64,000 nucleotides of DNA, from positions 6,572,001 to 6,636,000 of the forward strand of contig CM073886.1 of NCBI GenBank assembly GCA_037176705.1, written 5' to 3'. The position numbers and the translations under genes were made by a program. The notes beneath the pieces were generated by a model. That model was not told the origin of the DNA. It ran no database searches and was given only the letters and a program-made list of their open reading frames with translations. Shown here piece after piece: positions 47,301-59,217 of the stretch. Each line of letters begins with the position of its first letter. Position 1 is the first letter of the stretch. The DNA comes from Molossus alvarezi (taxonomy: Eukaryota > Chordata > Mammalia > Chiroptera > Molossidae).

Positions 47301-49767
47301 TTCAGCACCCTCCCTAAACCTTTCAGGGAGTACTGACCCCTCGTGAGATGGGGGTGACCCTGAGACGATGAACTGAAGAAAGGACAGAGCTACTATGCCA
47401 GCTGCTGCCCTAGCTTACAGTCCACTGGAGGGGGGGTGGGGAAGAAGCTTTAATAAGATAATCAAATGTCAGTTATAAAGTGTCTAAATGCCTTGCAGTC
47501 CTCTGCCATATAAGTAGAACCAGAGACGGTCATCAGCAAACAGAGAAAGAGCCTGGCTCCATCACTGTAGGGAGACAGTGCTTTGAATCTCCTGGGTCCC
47601 AGATCGATCTGGTGAAAGAGCCCTCTAGTGGTGAAAGTGCGATTGTATCTAGGCTTAGAAGCCGATTCTAAGCACCCATGTACACACACCTACACATCAG
47701 CTGAATGAAAAGATGAGGTCACCCCCTAGTAAGCAGGGAGACATCGTCAGGAACTAACTGACGGCGCTCCTACCTCCTCACTCCCACTCGTCAGGTGTTC
47801 TGACTTGCTCTGCAATGGTTCAGTACAAATCTCCATTCTTTTTACATGTGTCCCTTTCTCTCCTTCAGAAAAACTGTGCACTTCCTGACCCATGTCATCT
47901 TCATTTGCCTGAGCTCCTGACCTTTGAGTCCCATCTCCACACTGTCCTACCTGGATGTCTGATTTCTCCTGAGCACCACACCTTGTCCACCGGGTTTAAA
48001 TGACAGAGCTGAGCAGGTGGAGATGGAGTTGCTCCTGTTTCTCTGTGGTCTGGTCAACGCAGTGACTGGTCCGTAAGCCCAAAGGCCACGGGCCTTTCAT
48101 CTCCACGGTCCTGCTGTGAGGACAGACCTTTCTCATCATCCCTGCTGAAGTAAGGAAAGAAACAAATGGTTCCTGGAATGGCTGTTTTGGTTATTATTAG
48201 TTATTTCATATTATTTATGTTTCTGGTGGGTTTTTTTTACATATTTAATAACTCCTCCCAGGAAAGACCAATTTCACCTCCATGTTACATATGGCTTTTT
48301 TTTTTCTTAATTGAGAAACAAGTTTTCATTTTGTGTGTGTGTGTAAGGCCCTGTACACCTTCCCCCCATCTCCTATTATTCATTTTGGTTATGTGGCAAA
48401 TTTTCAGTATTTCTACTTCCTGCCCCAAAATCGGTGTTTGTGAACCACACACATGCATACACAGTTAAGTGCATAAAGGTACACAAAGCCCCATTACACC
48501 TGTACCCAGACATGTGCACCACACACGCAAACAGCAGATGCATTCGCATGGCCCACAACACTGCATACAGAAACAAACATATTTACATGCCTGCTTTACT
48601 TCTATAACAAACACAGAACTCGTAATTAAATTGAACACAGCACAGGAAAACACTCAAACATAATTGTACCATGACTAAATATTCAAACCTATGCATGCCC
48701 ATGCATGTATACCTAACACCAAGAACCAAGACTTAAAGTGATCTTAGCACCAAAGAAAAGGAGCAAAGTCACCGAGAAGTTGTGAGCTGCACTGAGAATT
48801 CTTCGATATATTGCTGCTACTCAGTCATCTGTATAGAACCTCTCAGACAGCAGAGGTGGCACCGGAATATGTATCTGTGATTCTCTCCCTTTATATTTTT
48901 GTCCAGTCAAATAACATTCAAACATTACAGGTGGTTATGGATACATCTCAGGGACTGCAGAAATAACCCAAGCAGCCTCAGTTCCAAGCACTGGCCTCTG
49001 GGTATCCATTTCATCAGGCTGTGGTCAGCGGGAACAAAGGCATTCTTTGGATCGTTTTTAGTTAACTCAGTGAGTGCTCATGTATATGCCAGAATACATA
49101 GTAATTCAAAGCTGGGTAAATGCTGATCGTTTGCGACATTGACTATTTCTAAGGAAGAGTGTCACTACCTCTTGGATGTGCGATGGCATTTGCACTTTGG
49201 ACTAACAAGAAAAGCAGACTTAACTATGCAGGCTTCTGGTCTAACTTAGATAAGGATATTTGGAAAGAACCTGACATTTTCAGTGAACCCCCCCTCCTTG
49301 AATCCATCCTTTCCAATGTAGAAATGTTAAAATTAATGAGGTATACTCAGATCAATATTTAACCTCCCTTTTCTCAAGTCCCTGATGTATGTGCAATGGA
49401 GCCTATATACAATTAGCCCTGCTGTCTTATAGGAATACATGATTATATGTATATGAACAGGTCTGGTCTGATCTGAGCACCTTGTCTCCAGTGTAAACCA
49501 GAGCTCCAGAGAAAGGAAGGTAGACATATTGGCTTGTTTCGTGGGGAACCAAATTGAGACAGACTATACACAGCTGTGTCTGTGACAACACTTTTTGCCG
49601 GCCCAAGTGAGCCATAGAACCGTCATCCAGAGTCACAAGTCCCTTTAAGAACACTCGGTCTTTCCCAGTGGGTTCCAACAGCGCCCACAGCAAAGGCAAA
49701 CTTGCCTGGACCATTGGTGGTGGTGGGGTTCGGGGTGGGGGAAGGTGGGGACGCGTTGGGTGCGAGA

Positions 49768-49773
49768 TATAAG
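49768..49773 (+). promoter_or_regulatory. CACNG3: TATA-like box
   Basis: TATAAG within 'gcgagatataagagcgcc', with GC-rich flanks on both sides. The only such motif noticed in the 1 kb before the start codon. Confidence 0.4.
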
Positions 49774-50055
49774 AGCGCCAGAGTGCGCTGCGGGCTTCTT
49801 CCCTTCCCCTTTCCTTAACCCTTGCGGGAGCAGAGGAACAGGGTCGTGCTGCAGCACGAGGAACCGGGGCTCTGACTGCTCTGGGCTCCCCAAACTTTGC
49901 GCGGAGCGTGGGCTTGACTAGACAGATCCGAGTCAGCTGCCTGGCCTGGGAAGGGACTGGGGAAGAGCGTGGGGTAGGAAGACCCTTCTGCAGCCCAGGT
50001 CTCCAGCCCAGGCGCTGGAAAGGCGGGGGTGCAGCAGCGAGAGTGACAGGCGGTA

Positions 50056-50079
50056 GCTGTCCGTTCAGCACCACGGACC
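50056..50079 (+). promoter_or_regulatory. CACNG3: RE1/NRSE-like REST site, copy 1
   Basis: Contains TTCAGCACCACGGAC at 50064-50078, which matches the first 15 positions of the canonical 21-bp RE1 consensus; the last six bases do not match the AGCGCC end. It is one of two identical 24-bp copies. REST represses neuronal genes in non-neuronal cells, consistent with the neuronal role of the downstream gene. Confidence 0.7.
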
Positions 50080-50124
50080 CGAAGCCCGGGCGTTAGGAAG
50101 GCGAAGGCGGGGCAAAGAGAAGGT

Positions 50125-50148
50125 GCTGTCCGTTCAGCACCACGGACC
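50125..50148 (+). promoter_or_regulatory. CACNG3: RE1/NRSE-like REST site, copy 2
   Basis: The same 24 bases as 50056-50079, 69 bp downstream, with the RE1 core at 50133-50147. The right-hand half of the consensus is again missing after GGAC. Confidence 0.7.
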
Positions 50149-50212
50149 TTCGTCCCCTACTGAAACCGCCGGCCCCTGCCCCAGGACTGTCTTTTCTCCA
50201 GTTTGAGCGGGG

Positions 50213-50542
50213 GTGTGGGGAGCAGGCGGAGAGCTTTCCTGGGAGGCTGGGGAAGCAGTGAACACTCTTCTCAGCGACTCGCCTCCTAGCAGTGCTATTT
50301 TTTGCCATCCGCCCTCACCCCCAGCACACGCGCTGGCGCGCGCGCGCGCGCACACACACACACACACACGCACGCACATGCACGCGCGAGCGCGCGCACA
50401 CACAGAGACCTCTCTGGATTTCTTTGCCTTGAGTCTCCCGGGGCTGCGAGGAGCCAGCGCATCTCAAACCGAGCTGACAGCTCCAGGCTCCGGAACCATG
50501 CTTTGCACGGACTCTCATCTTGACCAAGCTCCTGAGGAATGA
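50213..50542 (+). other. Upstream ORF in the CACNG3 leader
   Basis: 109-codon frame from an ATG at 50213. Its middle is the translated CG/CA repeat (alternating Ala-Arg and His-Thr), so it is unlikely to make a conserved protein. If the leader is transcribed it could lower translation of CACNG3. Confidence 0.35.
50331..50405. repeat. Alternating purine-pyrimidine tract (CG)n(CA)n(CG)n
   Basis: 'ggcgcgcgcgcgcgcgcaca', then a CA run, then 'cacgcgcgagcgcgcgcaca'. About 75 bp of almost strict alternation, the sequence type that favours left-handed Z-DNA. Confidence 0.95.
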
Positions 50543-50801
50543 AAGGAACCCAGGGACCCACAGAAGGCAGCAGTGATGTGGACCAACCCCCTGGAGTCTG
50601 CACCCTTCCGAGGGCCCTAGGCGAGCCAGGGAACCAGAGAGAGCTCAGACAGGAAATCCCAGCTTTCCCCAAGTCCCTGTGGATGCTGACAAAAGGAGAC
50701 CCGAATTTTTGGAAGAGCCTATCCTAGGTTACCCAGCTGCAGGGTGATTTTTCTCCTCTGGCATTGAACTTCCCCTTCAACCCCCAGCCATTCAGAATAC
50801 C

Positions 50802-50825
50802 ATGAAGAATTATGAGGATGTGTGA
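50802..50825 (+). other. CACNG3: Minimal uORF overlapping the CACNG3 start
   Basis: ATG at 50802 opens a 7-codon frame (MKNYEDV) that stops with TGA at 50823-50825, overlapping the main ATG at 50812 in another frame. It could affect start choice or allow re-initiation. Confidence 0.6.
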
Positions 50826-51022
50826 CAGAGGTATCCAGATGTTGATCACCACTGTGGGAGCCTTCGCAGCTTTTAGTTTAATGACCATTGCAGTGGGCAC
50901 GGACTACTGGTTATATTCCAGAGGTGTGTGCAGGACTAAATCTACAAGTGATAATGAAACCAGCAGAAAGAATGAAGAAGTAATGACACACTCCGGGCTG
51001 TGGAGGACCTGCTGCCTAGAAG
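50812..51022 (+). CDS. CACNG3: CACNG3 exon 1 (TARP gamma-3, N-terminal part)
   Basis: First coding exon: 70 codons plus one base, ending at the donor GAAG|GTATTT (GT at 51023-51024). The product is a four-pass transmembrane AMPA receptor regulatory protein of the claudin/PMP22 fold that aids trafficking and gating of synaptic AMPA receptors. The translation begins [20 protein letters not shown]. Residues 8-29 form the first membrane helix, followed by the extracellular [11 protein letters not shown], an N-glycosylation sequon NET at 48-50, and the family signature GLWRTCC at 62-68. The start is fixed by the family N-terminus; a second in-frame Met is codon 3. Phase and length fit the gamma-2/3 first exon. 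Exons 2-4 were not found and should lie beyond the window. From the residues I recall, it is essentially identical to human gamma-3. Confidence 0.97.
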
Positions 51023-52349
51023 GTATTTACAAATTCCTCTCAATAATAATCCAGTTTCTGATATTCTGGTATTCAACTGGGGGCTTGGGGGAGGTAGAGG
51101 TAGTGAATGGGAAAAATAAATGATTCAGATCATTGCCGAGAATGTGCAGATGTCCAGACTGTTCCCAGCAAGACTAATGCTGTGTTGTGTGGGACGAAGG
51201 GTTTGGATCTTATTGATTGTTTTGGTTTAAGCTTCATGAGCTGAGATTTTGTAGCATTCTAGGCAGCTTCTGCAATTGAGATGAGTCTTCAAACACAAAA
51301 TCTCTAGTCATATTGTGAACTGCTTTGATTTCTGGCTTCAGATGGGGTCTTTGGCTTTGCTTTAATTATGTTTCAGTGGGGGAGGGGGAGGGAGGGAGAG
51401 GGAGACAGAGACTCCCTGACCTAGCCTGATACACTCTTTTTTTCTCAACATAGTCTTATCAGTTTCTTCTGAGTTTGGTCTAAGTAGATATTTTCATGAA
51501 CTTCCATTGCCAACCAGTTCCAGACTAACATATGTGAACCCCTACATACACATGCACACACATATATTTTTTTTTATTTTCTTATTAGTACACATTTTAT
51601 TATTTTGGGATCAAAATCAAACTAGTCTTGGTATTTGGTATCGACCTGTCTTATTTCCTAAATCATCCCCAAATCCAACAAATATATTTCCATGTTATTT
51701 GCATAGGATTGATTCTCTAAGGATGGCATCTTATCACTTCTAATTTAAAAAATTGAGAATTAGCTCTCAATTACAATGAAAAGGACAGATCAGTTTTAGA
51801 ATGTCAAGCTCTTGGGTAGCCTGTCTCACTATTAAACTTGCTTTCACTGTACTGGAGTCACCCTCAGCATCACTGGGCAATGGCTGATGTCAGTGGGGAA
51901 AAAACAGAAAGATAGAGAACAAAATCAAAGCTTTTGGAGCCGATGTGCCTGAGGGAAGGCCCTGGATTAAAGGGTTAGAAGGGAATTTTCTTGGGCTTCT
52001 AAGGAATCTGCGATGCTTGTCACAATGATAGGTAAGGAAATCTGGGTTTCCTACATGCTCCCTTCCCCTGCTCATCATTGGTTCTTCATGCCTGCATTCT
52101 CACTGGCTGGCACTTGTCAGGGCTTCTTGAGAACTTGCATTTATGTCAGCCACTTAGGAAATCATGCTATGACATCACTTGCTAGTGTAATATTGCTTCA
52201 TCCCTGGCCTTCTTCCCATGTCCAACACTGAACAACTGCTCTTCTGACTGTAAGAGTTACTACAATTGAGTCTGTTTCCAGTGCAAATTTGCAACTGGTG
52301 GGAAGTCCAGATGGGAAAGGACTACTTTAAATGCAAGCAGGATCACTGT

Positions 52350-52475
52350 ACATGAAGTCAGAATACCTGGACAATGCTGAAAATTATCTGTATGACCTTG
52401 GCTAAGATATGTGCCCTTTTCAACCCTCAGTTTATTAATCTGGGAAATGATTAATTTGGAATAGGTAGTCTTCAG
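52350..52475 (+). repeat. MIR fragment
   Basis: 'ctgtatgaccttggctaaga', then 'caaccctcagtttattaatc', at MIR spacing. Confidence 0.65.
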
Positions 52476-53964
52476 TTAGCACTACCCAAACCTCATATTG
52501 TATCCAGTGTACTGATGAAAATTCTAGAATAATTCTTTGCTAAACATTGACAAAGAGCTAAGATTTGTGTTGTTTCTGGTTGGGTATGGTGAAGTCATTT
52601 ACCTTAGGGAAATTCCACAATTTGCTTTCCTATATTGACAATAAGGAATTGAGTTATCTTTGTAAAGCTGTAATTTTGTGGATATTTGGATGCTTACATG
52701 GTTCTAGGGATGGTATACAAAGTCTGAGACTCTTACCAATGTCTACACATGGACACCATGTTTCAGTTATTTTTGATTCTTCTGCCTCTTGTAGCTAAAC
52801 CTTGGAACACACAATTCAACACCAATTTTAGCTTCCCTCTTTAGGGCCTAAGATTCTTGAACCCTAAACACTTCTCAACTGTTCTCTTTTTTCCAACATC
52901 ATGTCCAATGCCCACAGTTGGTACAAAGAATTGGAGTCCTACCCAGGCATTCTGTGAGAAGAGAGAATTTGAATCAAGCAGGACTTGGATGAATCTAAGA
53001 TATGTTCTTGGTCAGATGAACTCTTTTGAGAAAATTTGTTTCAGTCTTCATGAAATTTCATCCAGATACATTTTTGAAGTATCAAATAGAGTAAGATGCA
53101 TAAACTTTAATGAATTGCAACAAAATTTTAGCTATGTGTACATCCATACAACCAACACCTAGATGGGCCTGGCTAAAACTGAAGCCAAGATTTTTCTTCA
53201 TGTACTGACTACATCAAACATTTAGACATTTGCAGAAGCCTCTGATTTCTGCAGGGGCAGACACATGCAGTAGACAGACCCATGTTCTAATGAAATGAAG
53301 GTGCACAACCATCTCTTGTTTGATATCTCCTATGTCCCAGAGCCTCGACATCGCACTTTTTCTGGTCCTTTAAGTGTCAAAGGATGACTAGGGGGTGGGG
53401 GTCTCAAAACTCATTCTTATAGATATCTAATTAGAAGAATTAGTTCCTTCATACCTTTTCTTTTTCCTTTTTTGCATGTGAGAATATAGCCCTTTGGTCC
53501 AAAAGAAGAGAGTGCTCAGCAGGGCGTGGCAGCTGTCTGCCACAGCTGGAGAGCTCTCCTATGAAAAGAGATTTGAAATGCTCTGTGTGGCCTCAAGGGG
53601 GTAGAAGTGCAAGCTAGAGGCGAACAGGTTTGCCTCTGTGCAGAATAGGAAGCTTTGAGAGGTGATGAGTTCCTCACCACTAAAGATATTCAAGCATAAG
53701 AAAGATATTCGAGTACATCAAATGCTTCCAAAACTTGCTAGTCATCAGAATCACATAAAAAGCTTAGAAAGAATAGATTCTCAGGCTCCACAACTAGATT
53801 CTCTGTTTTCATAGGTCTGCAGTGGCTCACTGGAGTCTGAATTTCCCAGAAGTCCTCCAAGCAATTACCAGGTTAAATCCAACATGTACTATTTACAAAG
53901 GGGCTGGGGATGACTGTGTGTGTTAGGAAGGGTCCCACTGGTGAAGTTACACAGGGGATGTTTC

Positions 53965-54175
53965 CAGTTTTCATTTCTATAACTCACCAAAATGTCATTT
54001 ATATTGGCATTTACTAGGTGTTAGGACTGTTCTAAGAATTTTGAAAAATTAACTTTCATCTTCAAAGGAACTCAGTGAAATAGGTATTATCACCCTTATT
54101 TTACAGATGAGGAAACTGAGGCTGGAGAAGGCATATAGCTTTCCCAAGGTCACATACCTCAACTCAGCAGTTACT
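53965..54175 (-). repeat. MIR element
   Basis: Reverse MIR: 'ttattttacagatgaggaaa', 'ctgaggctggagaagg' and 'cccaaggtcacata' are classic. Confidence 0.85.
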
Positions 54176-54604
54176 TCCTTCAGCTGAGCCATGTTGCTTC
54201 TCGGGCGTCTGCTGGAGAGCACCTTGCGCTCTGGCGGATAGGCTGCTACTGGCGCAGACATCAGCTGGTGAGGATGCCCAGACACATGCAGACACTCCAG
54301 GCCCAGGACCTGCAGTATGTCTGTGCAGTGTCTGCAGGGGCACAGGAGCCACCAGACAGGCACAAACTCAGAGGCAGCAAAGGACATGCTTTGAATGAAA
54401 AAACAGTCAACCTGTGTAGAGACGCCCACACTGGGAAAGCAAACGAACGCCTGACTCGTTATCTGGAAAGCACGCGAGGCATTCACAGAAGAGAGCCCAG
54501 TCTGCTGTGGGTTTTCAACAGCAGTGTGTGAATTTGAATGACAACATGTTTGACATGTGATGTTCTCACTAGGAAAACCTCTTGAAGCCCTAAAAACAAT
54601 CAAA

Positions 54605-54770
54605 GTGATGTACTTAGAGAGCGGAAAGACCACTGCGCTGGCCCAGGAGCGAGGGACCCTGGCAGCTAGTCCTGTTTCTGTCACTAACAGTTATGTCAAT
54701 TGTATATGTTCTTTTCCTGGTTTGAACCCCGGTTTACCCAAATCTAAAATGAGAGCTTCAGGTAAGAATA
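54605..54770 (+). repeat. MIR fragment
   Basis: 'cctgtttctgtcactaacag' and 'ggtttacccaaatctaaaat' fit a diverged forward MIR. Confidence 0.5.
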
Positions 54771-55126
54771 AGGAGTGCCAAACCCAAATTTTCATGTGAA
54801 CTACGCAGGTAATGTAAAGTGTGAAAAAAGCATTTCACAGTCCTCTTAATTCAATTCTGTCAGGGAGGGAGGAACAGTGCATTTAAGAAGATATATGATA
54901 ACTGAAACTTTGTCTCAGTGTGGGGGCAATAGAGAGTGGTGGGGACTGTGGCCAATTGGAGAACACAAGCCCCATTTAAGGGACAATTACAACTTAGCTT
55001 AAGTGAATTTTTACCCTGGGGAAATGTGTACCAATTTGGCTCAATATTTCAAATTTTAAAATGCCAGATATTAACTCTCTTGACTTTTAAAATGTGAGCA
55101 ACTAATTAAAAATTTTAAAAACATGT

Positions 55127-55371
55127 CAGCCCTGGCTGGTTTTGCCCAGTGGTTAGAGCGTCAACCCATGGATCAAAGAGTCGTCGGTTCAATTCCTGTC
55201 AAGGGTACATACCTTGGTTGTGATTCAGCCCTGGTCAGGGTCATAAGGGAGGCAACCAGTCAATGTGTTCCTTTCACATCCTGTCTCTCTCTCTCACTCT
55301 ATCTGAAGACAAATGGAAAAATATCCTCGGGCGAGGATTAAGAAAACAAATAACAACAAAAGAAAAACATA
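55127..55371 (+). mobile_element. Ves-type SINE
   Basis: Forward copy with 'cccagtggttagagcgtcaa', 'gtcggttcaattcctgtcaa' and 'atatcctcgggcgaggatta'. The direct repeat atgtcagcc at 55123-55131 and 55372-55380 marks the target. Confidence 0.9.
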
Positions 55372-57429
55372 ATGTCAGCCAAATAAAAACTCACCCTGTC
55401 GCTGAATTGACCCATGGGCTGCCAGTTTTGAATCCTGGAAATGATCTAAAAGGCCCTTTTAGTTAAAATTTTTTATGTTTTCAAATTTGATTACTGAATT
55501 GCTCTTCATTAATCAATAATCACTTTTTTGATTTATTAAAAAATGCCTACTAAGAAAAGACAGCGCACTTATGATTTTAGAACAGGGAAAATTAAAATTA
55601 TGAAAAAGAGTTTCAATAAACTGTTATTTCTGCTACAGATGGGCCTGGATGACATCAAACATCTGGCTGAAAAACTGAAAAAAATTAGCCAGTCATTAGA
55701 AGTTCCCCCATATTTCCAAATCTCCAGATGGTTGACGTTTGTCAGCCAGCCGGCTTCCGGTCGTAGTGATGCACTCGTGTGGAAGCTGAGAAGACTGAGG
55801 GCGGGGGGAGAAGGACGTAGCCCTGCGTGAGGACTCCCTGGGTGCCTCGCCCAGGGCCAGGGGCTCTCCATGCATTAGCGCATACTTTTCCTGTCTCGTC
55901 TTTCCCCAGTAGACTATAAACTCGATAAAGACAGAGATTCCCGCCTGTTGGTGGCACTGCTATGTCCCTGGAGCTTAAGAACAGTATCGAGGAGTCATTC
56001 TGTGCCGCCTGTCCTAGATCTAACGCTGTAGGTGTCTCTTCCACATGGGTGCAGAGCACATCAATACTCTCTTGCGCTCCCTCCTGCTCCTGACCTCTGC
56101 CCTGCTCCTTCCCTGCACTGTTCCCCTCCTGTCCATAAAGCCCAAGAGGCAGATCAAAGAGAGAAGTGGGCTGGAATCTTAAGGCAGGATGAGAAGGCGT
56201 GAGGGTGACTGTGTTTGGGGGCGAGTCAGGATTGGGGGGGAGGCAGGACTGGAAGAGTGTGAGCCAGAATGTGCCTGTATAGCCAGACAAGTTATTAAAA
56301 TGTTGAAATGTTTCCTACCTGTTGGTAAACAGCTCCTGGCTCAAGTCCCTCCCCCCCCCCCCCACTATCAGTACAGCCCCCTGGTTCTTCCTGGAACCTC
56401 CCAGGCATCTGAAGATCTGTCGAGTAAAGGGTGGGACCTGGCCCAGCAGGGCTGCGTGGTCCTGCTCCAGCCCGGAGAGCATCTGCTCCGAATGGCAGGT
56501 CCTGTGTCCTAACAGTGTTTACATATTTTGAATCTTGTTCCTAGATGTGATCCTAGGAGGTGGAAAGAACCTACTCCTCTTCTTTCTACCTCAAAGCCAG
56601 CCCCTCTACATTCTGACTCTAGGATTTGACCCATCTGAGGAACTAGATGCCTTGACATACCTCTGTTTTGTTCATCATTTGGTATTTTGTCTTCTGGGTT
56701 TGAATAAAGGCAAGCGATTTGCATTCCATGGTTGGGTGACCAGTGTGGGATACCAGCATGCATCAGGAAAAAAATAAAACAAGAAATTGGGCAAAAAGAT
56801 AGCTTTTCCTTTTAATGTTCTCATAGACCAGTGTCTAACAAGCTTACCTAAGGAGCCATCTGATCCTCTAGGCCCTAGTCTAGGGGAATGTGACTGTGTC
56901 TGACTTTGCTGCCACTGTGGATTGGCGCCCAGCCGCACGGTTACATGCAGACAGCTTCAGGAGATGCAGATACATTTTTGTTCAGTAGAGATGCAAATGG
57001 TTTCTGTTCATTAGAGGAGATAAACATAAATGTTGTGGATTTATTGCCTACCCTCCAGGTCAGTAATCAGATTTATATCTAACTTCCCAATCTGACTTCA
57101 GAATACTTTCACTGGAAATAATATGTAACATCCTCCTTTGAACCAGCTTTTCCATTCTGCTGGCTCCCTCACTGACACGCTGAGTAAACTTGACGTGAAT
57201 TCCCTGTGTATTGTAGGAGAACTGTGTTTCTAGCCATTTGAAAATTATACTTTGACATGTGAAAGTACCCCCAATGAACCACTTTTCTGGGAGTGAAGAG
57301 AAGCCTACAAAACCCCAATGCTGCTTTCTCCCCCATCCCCGCCGCTCTGACAGAGCCCACCTCTCAGCCCTTTGTGCGAGCACATGGGCCTTTAATAATT
57401 TACGAGAGACAACAGAGAATATCGCACAG

Positions 57430-57560
57430 CAGGGGCTCTGGGGGCAGGTAGACATGAGCTCTTGCTTGGGTCTTGTCATTTTCTCGCTGGGAGACCTTAG
57501 AAGCTGGCTAACCTCCGAGCACATCTCCTCACCTGTAAGATAATGAAACAAAAGTAGTAA
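57430..57560 (+). repeat. MIR fragment
   Basis: 'tctcgctgggagaccttaga', then 'catctcctcacctgtaagat', follow the forward MIR pattern. Confidence 0.55.
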
Positions 57561-57779
57561 GTGCTTTCAGCAGTGTCTGTGTTAGCTCTTCGTGTAGTTC
57601 TTACATTCCTTCATACCCCTGAATGATATTTGGACCACTAGTCCTTGATTTATTCCCTTCAGACAATAGCCATTTGCTAAGACAAATGATGTTAGCTTTC
57701 TTAGAGCACTACTCTTCCCCGGTACTTCTCGTTCCTCGATGGCTCCAAGAAGAATTACTGATCAATATTGAGGGTGCCT

Positions 57780-58033
57780 CACCCTGGCCAGTTTGGCTCA
57801 GCAGTTAGAGCATTGGCCCGAGCACTGAAGGGTCACAGGTTCGATTCCCCGTCGAGGGCATGTACCTGGGTTGCAGGTTCAATCCCTGGTCAGGGTTGTG
57901 CAGGAGGCAACCAATCGATGTGTCGCTCTCACATGGTTGTTTCTTCTTTCTCCCCCTCCCTCCCTTCCACTCTATCTAAAAATCACTGGGGAAAATATCC
58001 TCGGGTTAAGGATTAACAAACAGAAGAAAAGGG
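57780..58033 (+). mobile_element. Ves-type SINE with 10-bp target duplication
   Basis: Forward copy; gagggtgcct (57770-57779) versus gagggcgcct (58034-58043), one mismatch. Carries both 'ggttcgattccccg' and a second 'ggttcaatccctgg' motif. Confidence 0.92.
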
Positions 58034-58729
58034 GAGGGCGCCTGGAGAAGGAGGCTGCGTGCCCTTCCTGGATCGGACGTCAGGAGACGTCGAGGGAAGC
58101 GCCAGGGCCGAGAGAGACAGCGATGGGAGGGCCTGTGCGTCAGAGGACCCAGTAGTGGGTAGCTGCCCTCGAGCCATCCCGCCAGCGTCCCACCCAGCAG
58201 GGCAGCCTGCTAGGCAAGAAGAGCCAGGGTTGAATGACAGCGAAGACGCTGCCCGGCACAGGATTACTTGGCTTTAGGGGTCAGGCAGGGCGGAGCGTCA
58301 CCCCTGGTCCACTTCCCAAACCATGCACCTTGGTCCAGAACTGAATGTATCCAAAGGCAGGAGGGCCTTTAAGAATGTTCACACGTCCCCCGGCTCAGTA
58401 GGTGGGGCCGTGAGTTGCCGGTGGTGGGAGCCAAGGTGCGATGGAAAAGGCTGGACCTGACTGATAGCCCACGTCAGAGAAGTGAGTGGCGGGGAAAGGG
58501 CCCCCAGTGGCCAGTGCATGCGTCTCCACAAGACAGCGGCAGGTAGAGCCCCGCCCCGCGGAGTCCGGCCGTCAGCGGGCGCGGAGGAGCGGCGAGGACC
58601 AGCAGGTTTGCGCCCTCACCCAGCCGAGGGCACGCCCTGCTCGCTGCCACCACAGACTGGACGTGCTAGATCTGCAGGAGGGAGGGCCAGCGATGTAACT
58701 TCGCAATCAGACACACAGTTGGGAGTTTT

Positions 58730-58992
58730 TATTTCATTTATTTAAAATTCTCATCCAAGGATATTTTCCCCATTGATTTTCAGACAGAGTGAGAGGGAGG
58801 GAGGGAGAGAGAGAAAAACATTGATGTGAGAGAGACACAGACACATCGAATGGTTGCTTCTTGCAGGACCCCGACCAGGGCGAGGGATCAAACCGCAACC
58901 GAGGTACATGCCTTTGACCAGAATCGAACCCACAACCCTTTGGTCCGCTGTCCCACACTCTAACCACTGAGCCAAACTAGCCAGGGCTACAA
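58730..58992 (-). mobile_element. Ves-type SINE with 11-bp target duplication
   Basis: Reverse copy; ttgggagtttt (58719-58729) versus ttggaagtttt (58993-59003). The head complement 'accactgagccaaactagcc' is at the right. Confidence 0.93.
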
Positions 58993-59217
58993 TTGGAAGT
59001 TTTAGCAACCAAAAGTGACTGGGAAGTTATGAAATCAGCCCAAAATATCATTGAAGAAATGAGGGATTGGATGTAACACAGTTAAAAGACAGAACAGTTA
59101 CACATTTATACGCCACTGATTTGAGACTCATCAAATTAACAAGATATATATAATCATGCTTTGACTCTAAAATGCTCGAATTTTAAGACAACATTGTGTG
59201 GAATGTGAGGCATAGAT

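Larger units (their letters stand above)
18531..49700. other. PRKCB-CACNG3 intergenic region
   Basis: About 31 kb without any coding exon I can recognise. Named repeats are listed separately. Stretches with nothing identifiable are 18531-19740, 20800-22400, 24170-27560, 27690-30080, 31570-32690, 33310-34260, 35270-35400, 37210-38170, 38873-39250, 44010-44440, 45850-46180, 46350-47200 and 47310-49640. CpG-rich patches near 24880-25310 and 34560-34960 stand out. Confidence 0.8.
49700..50811 (+). promoter_or_regulatory. CACNG3: CACNG3 promoter and 5'UTR (predicted)
   Basis: GC-rich, CpG-containing and repeat-free region directly upstream of the CACNG3 start codon. It contains a TATA-like TATAAG at 49768-49773, two RE1-like sites, a CG/CA alternating tract and several upstream ORFs. 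The transcription start is not visible from sequence; if the TATA-like box is used, the 5'UTR is about 1 kb. A 5'UTR intron cannot be excluded. Confidence 0.65.

Noticed and set aside
51023..51120. Continuation of the CACNG3 reading frame past 51022
   Set aside because: The frame stays open by chance into the intron; the residues after CCLE no longer match the family and a good donor (G|GTATTT) is present.
54049..54684. Reverse frame of 211 codons
   Set aside because: Overlaps a MIR at its end, no recognisable domain; chance frame in an intron.
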